DNA from: Chryseobacterium sp. MA9
Lineage (GTDB): Bacteria; Bacteroidota; Bacteroidia; Flavobacteriales; Weeksellaceae
DNA length: 64,000 bases
NCBI RefSeq assembly: GCF_024399315.1
Contig: NZ_CP075170.1
Location: 186,001-250,000, forward strand
Reading direction: 5' to 3'
The notes beneath the pieces were generated by a model. The model was not told where the DNA came from. It saw nothing but the letters and a program-made list of their open reading frames with translations, and did not search any database. The translations under genes and the position numbers were made by a program. Below, one piece after another: positions 59,044 through 64,000 of this stretch; positions within the stretch are counted from its first letter, which is position 1; every line of letters begins with the position of its first letter.

Positions 59044-60288
59044 ATGACTAGTAACATAAGTAGAAAACAGATTGTCCTATATATTTTAACAATACTAATT
59101 TCAAATATTACATTTGCTCAAACTTATTATTCATGCATGGCGGGGGCAGGAAAAGAACTACCCACAAACGTCTACTACGGCAAGTCTTATAGTATTGGTG
59201 GGCAGACGGTTATGATGACTCCAATATCAGGAGGTCTGGGAGAGTATTCAGGTGATGGGAATGCAGGAGCACTTAATGGATCTTGTGTTTTTTCAACAGG
59301 ATTTCAAACTATTGGTGATTCATCAGCATGGTCAATAACTTTTAGTTTATCTAAAGGAGTGAATAATCTGACATTTATGCTTGGAAGAAGTAGGAAATAT
59401 ACAGGATCAGAAACAATTACATTTACAACGAATGGAGGATCTATGCAAATTATTCCGATTAATTACCCTGGACCGATTTGCAACAGTCAGGTCTCAGGTA
59501 ATCAAGTTAAATTATTGGGTCCGGGCTCTGGAGGGAATTTTGTTATAAAAACGACCTCTGCATATACTAAAATAACGATTAGTGGATCAGGAGGTGGATC
59601 GTTTGCGAATGGTTTAACTTTCCTGAGACTTTGCGAAGTGAATGCTGTAATTGTTCCGGCAGTTTCCGGAATATCACCTAATACTCAAACGGTTTGCACA
59701 ACTAAAATTCCTGCACCTATTAATGTGTCTGCATCCGGAACTAATTTGACTTATCAATGGTATAAAAATAATATTAACAGCAATTCTGGCGGCGTAGCGA
59801 TTTCAGGAGCTACAGGATCTTCATACAATCCTCCTGCTTCATCAGCTGCGGGAACTGATTATTATTATGCAGTTATTACGAACGGTGCAGGCAGTGTAAA
59901 ATCTGCTGTAGTAAAAGTTGTGAATGAAAATTGTGACTCTGCACCTTGTTATAAACCTTCAGCGGTATCTTCACCGGGCAAACCTGCGCTTATAAGTCTT
60001 ACCGGTATAAGCTCTTTGAAAAGAACTGGACTGCAATCCATTCAGGATAACTGGCCGGCAGTACGCAAAGGTGCATGGCTGGTTTTAGAATCTCAAACAA
60101 AAGGATTTATTCTGAACAAGGTTGATTTTGATGCTTCCGGAAACCCTGTTGGCATACCACCACAAAACTTTGTAGAGGGAATGGCGGTGTATGACAGAAC
60201 AAATCAATGTTTAAAGCTATATACTACTCAAAATTTAGGAGTTACCTATGGATGGTATTGTATGGCAACTCAAGCTTGCCCGGAATAA
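59044..60288 (+). CDS. Secreted Ig-like surface protein
   Basis: A 414-aa exported protein; signal ends at TFAQ. A beta-rich N-terminal domain (about 30-200) is followed by an Ig-like domain with TYQWYKNN (about 215-300). The C-terminal 105 residues (CYKPSAVSSPGKP ... ENWPAV-like NWPAVRKGAW ... FVEGMAVYDRTNQCLKLY) are shared with the end of the protein at 36662. An ATG at 59030 in another frame leads into an A8 run; one more A would add a longer N-terminus. The gene at 60319 follows. Confidence 0.75.
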   Translation: MTSNISRKQIVLYILTILISNITFAQTYYSCMAGAGKELPTNVYYGKSYSIGGQTVMMTPISGGLGEYSGDGNAGALNGSCVFSTGFQTIGDSSAWSITFSLSKGVNNLTFMLGRSRKYTGSETITFTTNGGSMQIIPINYPGPICNSQVSGNQVKLLGPGSGGNFVIKTTSAYTKITISGSGGGSFANGLTFLRLCEVNAVIVPAVSGISPNTQTVCTTKIPAPINVSASGTNLTYQWYKNNINSNSGGVAISGATGSSYNPPASSAAGTDYYYAVITNGAGSVKSAVVKVVNENCDSAPCYKPSAVSSPGKPALISLTGISSLKRTGLQSIQDNWPAVRKGAWLVLESQTKGFILNKVDFDASGNPVGIPPQNFVEGMAVYDRTNQCLKLYTTQNLGVTYGWYCMATQACPE

Positions 60289-60318
60289 AATCATATTATT
60301 AAATTCAAAACTTAAGCA

Positions 60319-60843
60319 ATGAAAAAAATATTAAATATTTCTGTAATAATTGTTACAGCAACTATAAAAGCACAAATAGGAATACTTACTCCTAATATTT
60401 CCAACGGATCTGTATCAATAGAATTTAATAATTCAGAAAATAGAGGATTGATAGTTCCCTATGTTATGGATAAAGTAAATATATCCGAAACAGGAACAAT
60501 AATTTATGATACTGTAGATCATAAAGTAAAATATCTGCAAACTTCGGACTCTTGGTTTGATCTGAGTATTGATAATACAGGGGCAGTCGATCTTTCTGTA
60601 CAAGATCAAGATCGGGAAGAACATCTTGGTGCAAAAGTATCAATTGCAGCAAATCAAGGAGTTAATGATTTAAGCAGGGTGATTTTAGCTCTGGCTGATA
60701 ATGATAAAGCTATGATATTGCCTAAGATAGTAGAACCTCACCTAAATATTATTGAGCCTGATGCTGGAATGTTGGTTTATGATACAAAAAACAAAATGTT
60801 GGCTGTTTTTAATGGAACTGTATGGACATTTTGGAAACCATAG
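60319..60843 (+). CDS. Secreted partner protein of the 59044 protein
   Basis: A 174-aa exported protein; signal ends at IKAQ. It carries RGLIVPYVMDKV and AMILPKIVEP, and ends LAVFNGTVWTFWKP. It is a paralogue of the protein at 39039 and stands in the same position, 30 bp after the larger secreted protein. The two probably form a complex on the surface; this is inference. Confidence 0.7.
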   Translation: MKKILNISVIIVTATIKAQIGILTPNISNGSVSIEFNNSENRGLIVPYVMDKVNISETGTIIYDTVDHKVKYLQTSDSWFDLSIDNTGAVDLSVQDQDREEHLGAKVSIAANQGVNDLSRVILALADNDKAMILPKIVEPHLNIIEPDAGMLVYDTKNKMLAVFNGTVWTFWKP

Positions 60844-60920
60844 ATTTTGATTAATTTATCATTCGGATAGGGATTCTATAGGCGAAAAAATATTACCGTC
60901 ACATGAACGGAATTAATATC

Positions 60921-61322
60921 CTTAGTGTTTGTGTTTTGGCATGAAGGAACATCTCGATTTATTAGTCCCTGCTGTTTTTATAGATTCTAAAAAAAATAGT
61001 TTGTATGAAAGCTGTTATTACAAATTAATATCAAGTATAAGATTTGATAGTTTAATCTATTAATTGAACATCAATAAATAACATCCTTAGTGTTTGTGTT
61101 TTTGACATGCAGGGACATTCCCATTTATTAGTCCCTGCTGTTTTTATAGATTCTAAAAAAAATAGTTTGTATGAAAGCTGTTATTACAAATTAATATCAA
61201 GTATAAGATTTGATAGTTTAATCTATTAATTGAACATCAATAAATAACATCCTTAGTGTTTGTGTTTTTGACATGCAGGGACATTCCCATTTATTAGTCC
61301 CTGCTGTTTTTTTATAGATTTT
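60921..61322 (+). repeat. Tandem 166-bp repeats carrying terminator hairpins
   Basis: Units 60921-61085 and 61086-61251 plus a partial third unit to about 61322. Each has a hairpin; in units 2 and 3 it is GCAGGGAC / GTCCCTGC followed by TGTTTTT, a good terminator. Unit 1's left arm is degenerate. The stretch AAATAGTTTGTATGAAA inside also occurs at about 53732 and 58053. The rest of 60844-61592 is AT-rich. Confidence 0.8.
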
Positions 61323-61380
61323 AGTAAAATACCGAAAAAGTAAACAGCTAATCCTATTGAACTTGGTATAGTATTTATTT

Positions 61381-61402
61381 TTCTCTTTCTCTTTCTCTTT
61401 CT
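61381..61402 (+). repeat. TTCTCT simple sequence repeat
   Basis: TTCTCT is repeated three times plus a partial unit, about 190 bp before the lipoprotein gene at 61593. It could vary in length by slippage and so alter expression. Confidence 0.7.
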
Positions 61403-61592
61403 ATATGTGTTAATACACGATACAGGCTAAAAAAAATGGAATTTGTAATCACTTTAATATTTTTAATAGAAAGAATTATATTTATTAATTATTTGTTAAT
61501 TTTATTTATTTATTGGTGTAATTAATTGATTTTTTTATTAATTTTATAGAATATTAACATACAGATGAAACAACCGAAAACAATTTATTACC

Positions 61593-61991
61593 ATGAAACA
61601 TTTACTTTTATCAACAGTTTTAGGGCTGACTGCCCTTACAGTAACAGCATGTAAGCAGCCTGGAAAAGGGAAAGCCTTTACAGCTAAAAACCAAACTACC
61701 AGTACTGATAATATTGTTAAAAATGTTTATACTGACGACGAATTTGGAGAAGACGATATGGAAGTTGTGATTAATCATACTAAAAATACAGCAACCATAC
61801 ATCTGGAAGGACAAACATATCAGCTTAAAAAAAATAATGATATGCCCAATTATACTGCAGAAGATGCCGAATATCGTTACTTGGATATCCAAGGTGAAAT
61901 AACTTTTTTGAGAAAAGATTTTGATATGGTTGTTTTTCACCATGAACCTGAGCCAAAAAATCAAAAATCTACCAAAATGGCTTCATATTAA
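61593..61991 (+). CDS. Small lipoprotein, paralogue of the gene at 35671
   Basis: A 132-aa lipoprotein with lipobox TVTAC (C20). It shares TATIHLEGQTYQLKK, IQGEITFLRKDFDMVVFHH and the end KSTKMASY with the protein at 35671. The DNA just before the start (AAAACAATTTATTACCATG) is conserved too. Both paralogues lie next to a copy of the secreted two-gene cassette. Function unknown; a weak likeness to MliC-type inhibitors. Confidence 0.7.
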   Translation: MKHLLLSTVLGLTALTVTACKQPGKGKAFTAKNQTTSTDNIVKNVYTDDEFGEDDMEVVINHTKNTATIHLEGQTYQLKKNNDMPNYTAEDAEYRYLDIQGEITFLRKDFDMVVFHHEPEPKNQKSTKMASY

Positions 61992-62216
61992 ATTGGATTT
62001 CCCTCCCTTACCAATAAGAAGCTTATCTTATTATTTGTTAAATGCTATAACTGCTTGTTTTTTAAACTTCTATGATTGAGTAGTATAATTGCAGTAGTGC
62101 CTTTTAATTAAGAAGTATTTAATTTTGCCGACGTAAACTTTTATATCGTTTTTTAAGCGTCAAAATTTACGATTCTAAATACAAAAAAGAATTTTAACTA
62201 ACAAAAATTACTTAAA

Positions 62217-62975
62217 ATGAAAAAAACATTTATTATTCTATTAACACTAATTTTTTCAAATTTAGTTTATTCTCAAGTCGGAATAAATACAACAACGCCT
62301 GCCCCATCTGCTGTCTTGGATATTACAAGTCAAAATAAAGGGGTCCTTTTTCCGAGAGTGTCTTTGCAATCCATAACTGATATCACCACGATACTAAATC
62401 CAGCAGAAGGGTTATTTGTGTGGAATACAAATGCAAACCTTGTTCAAGGAAAAGGTCTTTACTATTTTTTAGATGGAACCTGGATAAAGATTCCTAAGCA
62501 ATTCAACCTGACAGGAAAGGTTTATGACTTTGTAGAATTTAAACAAACCAGTTCCAATTTAGTGATGACAAGTACGCTGCAAGAAATTACACAACTTAGT
62601 ACTACTTATACAGCACCTTCTGATGGAAATATATTTTTAAATTATATTGTTTATTCCATAATGGGCAATAATGCTAATCCAAAGGTTTCCAATACATATT
62701 GTGAAATTCAGGTGACAGATACGACAACCTCAATTGTGCAAAAAGGAACTATATTAATTTCACCAGTCTTGGTTGTTGCTAATCAGGGGCTCAATGCAGC
62801 AGCAAGTCCGAGTTTAATCCCAATCGATATTGTTAAAGGACACACTTATACCATTAAATTATTTGCAAAAGAGGCCTATCTTGATAGTAGTTACGTAGTA
62901 CGGGTAGGAACTGTAACTTATTCTGGAAATTCGGCAAATTCCTCTCTGATTATAAACTCTCTATTGAATCTATAA
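62217..62975 (+). CDS. Secreted protein with conserved head module
   Basis: A 252-aa exported protein; signal ends at VYSQ. The head (20-95) has VGINTTTPAPSAVLDI, GVLFPRVSLQ and LYYFLDGTWIKI. The C-terminal part (about 100-252) is a beta-rich domain without recognised family. It belongs to the same group as 46543 but is more divergent. A strong terminator follows. Confidence 0.65.
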   Translation: MKKTFIILLTLIFSNLVYSQVGINTTTPAPSAVLDITSQNKGVLFPRVSLQSITDITTILNPAEGLFVWNTNANLVQGKGLYYFLDGTWIKIPKQFNLTGKVYDFVEFKQTSSNLVMTSTLQEITQLSTTYTAPSDGNIFLNYIVYSIMGNNANPKVSNTYCEIQVTDTTTSIVQKGTILISPVLVVANQGLNAAASPSLIPIDIVKGHTYTIKLFAKEAYLDSSYVVRVGTVTYSGNSANSSLIINSLLNL

Positions 62976-62994
62976 TAATTTTCTTCTACAAAAA

Positions 62995-63031
62995 AACACT
63001 AAACACTCCAAGAGAGTTTAGTGTTTTTTTT
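62995..63031. terminator. Rho-independent terminator
   Basis: AACACTAAAC and its exact complement GTTTAGTGTT around an 11-base loop, followed by T6. It separates the secreted protein from the Tn3-type element. Confidence 0.85.
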
Positions 63032-63037
63032 GTAGGA

Positions 63038-63655
63038 TTAGTATTTAATACATTGATTCTTCTGTATCCAGTTATGAAGATTCGCAGGAGTAGAATTATA
63101 ACGATCTGCAATAAACATTTTAGTAGAACCATTTTTGAGCAGAGCTTCTATTTCTAACCTGTATACATCGAGTTTACTTTTTCCTGGTCCTTTTGGTCTA
63201 TCTAATTTAACTCCGTTTGCTTTTTTTGTCTGCAGCGCTTCTTTTGTTCTTTTGGAAATCAAGTCTCGTTCAATTTCTGAAACCATTGAGAATACCATTG
63301 CCATAACTTTGCTTTGAATGGTATTATCCAAGTTGCCAGTTGCCTTTGACAGTGTAAATATTAATGCCTTTATCTGTAGCGATAGAAATTATTTCCATAC
63401 ATTCAAGCATACTACGCCCCAATCTGGAAAATTCGTTTAAAAGGATAGTATCTCCTTTTTGCAGATGCTCTATTATCTCACCTATTTTACGTTTTCTCCA
63501 ATGGATCTTTCCAGAGATCTTTTCTTCTACAAAATCTACTTTCCCCAAAGATTTATCATTTGCTAAAAATAAAATTTCCGCTTTGTTTTTTTCAAGATCC
63601 TGGTCTGCTGTTGATACTCTTAGATAAACTATATTTTTTGAAATAAAAGCTATTT
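63038..63655 (-). pseudogene. Serine resolvase of a Tn3-type element, frameshifted
   Basis: Two frames join into one serine recombinase: VYLRVSTADQDLEKNKAE (catalytic Ser in RVST) and LNEFSRLGRSMLE, then after a shift near 63328 DNTIQSKVMAMVFSMVSEIE, ERDLISKRTKEAL and a C-terminal HTH (FIADRYNSTPANLHNWI). One base too many in the stretch coding WQLDNT breaks the frame. No ATG is seen at the 5' end; ATT may serve. Confidence 0.75.
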
Positions 63656-63758
63656 TAAAAGTAAAGTTATAAATACTTTGTTATTCTATATAAAAATGTA
63701 TAATAAAAATATCTATTTTTATTTAATTATAATTTCATCAAAAACGGTCATTTTTTTT

Positions 63759-64000
63759 ATGGCTCTAAGAAAATTACTATCAGAGAAAGAAAAGGAATCT
63801 CTATATGCACTACCTGAAACCGAAGAAGAATTGATAAGGACTTATTCTCTTACTGAAGATGATATCTTATTTATAAAAACGTCCTTTAGAGGAAAGATGT
63901 ACCATCTCAGGGTGGCGGTATTATTAAGCTATATCAGATTTCCAGGTTTAATTCTTCCTGCCGATACTATTCCTGATGACAGAATCATGGAAATTATCAG
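63759..64000 (+). CDS. Tn3-family transposase, N-terminal part, cut by window
   Basis: Frame open from the ATG at 63759 to the window end (80 codons). It reads MALRKLLSEKEKESLYALPE, then ELIRTYSLTEDD and LRVAVLLSYIRFPG. This is the N-terminal (DUF4158-type) pattern of Tn3-family transposases. It is divergent from the resolvase, the usual arrangement, with the resolution site expected between them. Confidence 0.8.
   Translation, partial: MALRKLLSEKEKESLYALPETEEELIRTYSLTEDDILFIKTSFRGKMYHLRVAVLLSYIRFPGLILPADTIPDDRIMEII

Overview
The window looks like a chromosome segment of a flavobacterium, most likely Chryseobacterium or a close relative in the Weeksellaceae. I infer this from the AT-rich DNA, SusC/SusD outer-membrane pairs, TAnnTTTG-type promoter boxes, weak ribosome binding sites, DUF6520 and MauE/DoxX genes, RteC, and many secreted proteins ending their signal peptide in AQ(V/I)G(I/V)NT. 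No rRNA, tRNA or CRISPR array was seen.

Layout. (1) 0-8 kb is the mobilisation part of a Bacteroidetes integrative conjugative element (ICE): a relaxase cut by the window edge, a TraG/VirD4-type coupling protein, topoisomerase III and a DUF4099/DUF3945 protein, with a YhcG-type nuclease lying antisense between the first two. (2) 9-11.3 kb carries two tandem class I terpene synthases. (3) 11.5-19.8 kb holds small orphan genes and then a defence island: a Kiwa-like kwaA/kwaB pair, a HARE-HTH protein with a nuclease-like ExK site, a BcgI-like restriction-modification pair, and an XRE regulator. A 26-bp palindrome, a promoter box and a strongly structured RNA candidate follow it. (4) 20.4-27.4 kb is a SusC/SusD/prolyl-oligopeptidase operon for uptake and breakdown of an oligomer, probably peptide. 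(5) 27.5-31.8 kb has stress-type small genes (PfpI, DUF2383, a small membrane protein) and an operon of lipoprotein, 57-aa protein, MauE/DoxX membrane protein and DUF6520 peptide, divergent from a TPR-AraC regulator. (6) 33.8-35 kb has RteC and an excisionase-like HTH protein, again typical of ICEs.

(7) 35.7-63 kb is an accessory region rich in surface proteins. It holds two copies of a two-gene secreted cassette (36.7-39.5 and 59.0-60.8 kb), two paralogous small lipoproteins, tandem tyrosinases, a class C beta-lactamase-like enzyme, and IS5-type remnants. It also holds a decaying tandem array (about 49.9-59.0 kb) in which a conserved upstream block, a secreted protein with a variable C-terminal tip, and a thioredoxin-like gene were duplicated and then partly deleted. 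The tips differ: C1q-like, Ig-like repeats plus a CBM14-like domain, or a FISUMP domain. (8) 63.0-64.0 kb is the edge of a Tn3-family transposon: a frameshifted serine resolvase and the start of the transposase.

The most unusual signals are the palindrome/promoter/structured-RNA module at 19.77-20.02 kb, the tandem surface-protein array with nearly identical 312-bp repeats and microhomology deletions, the tandem terpene synthases, and the defence island.
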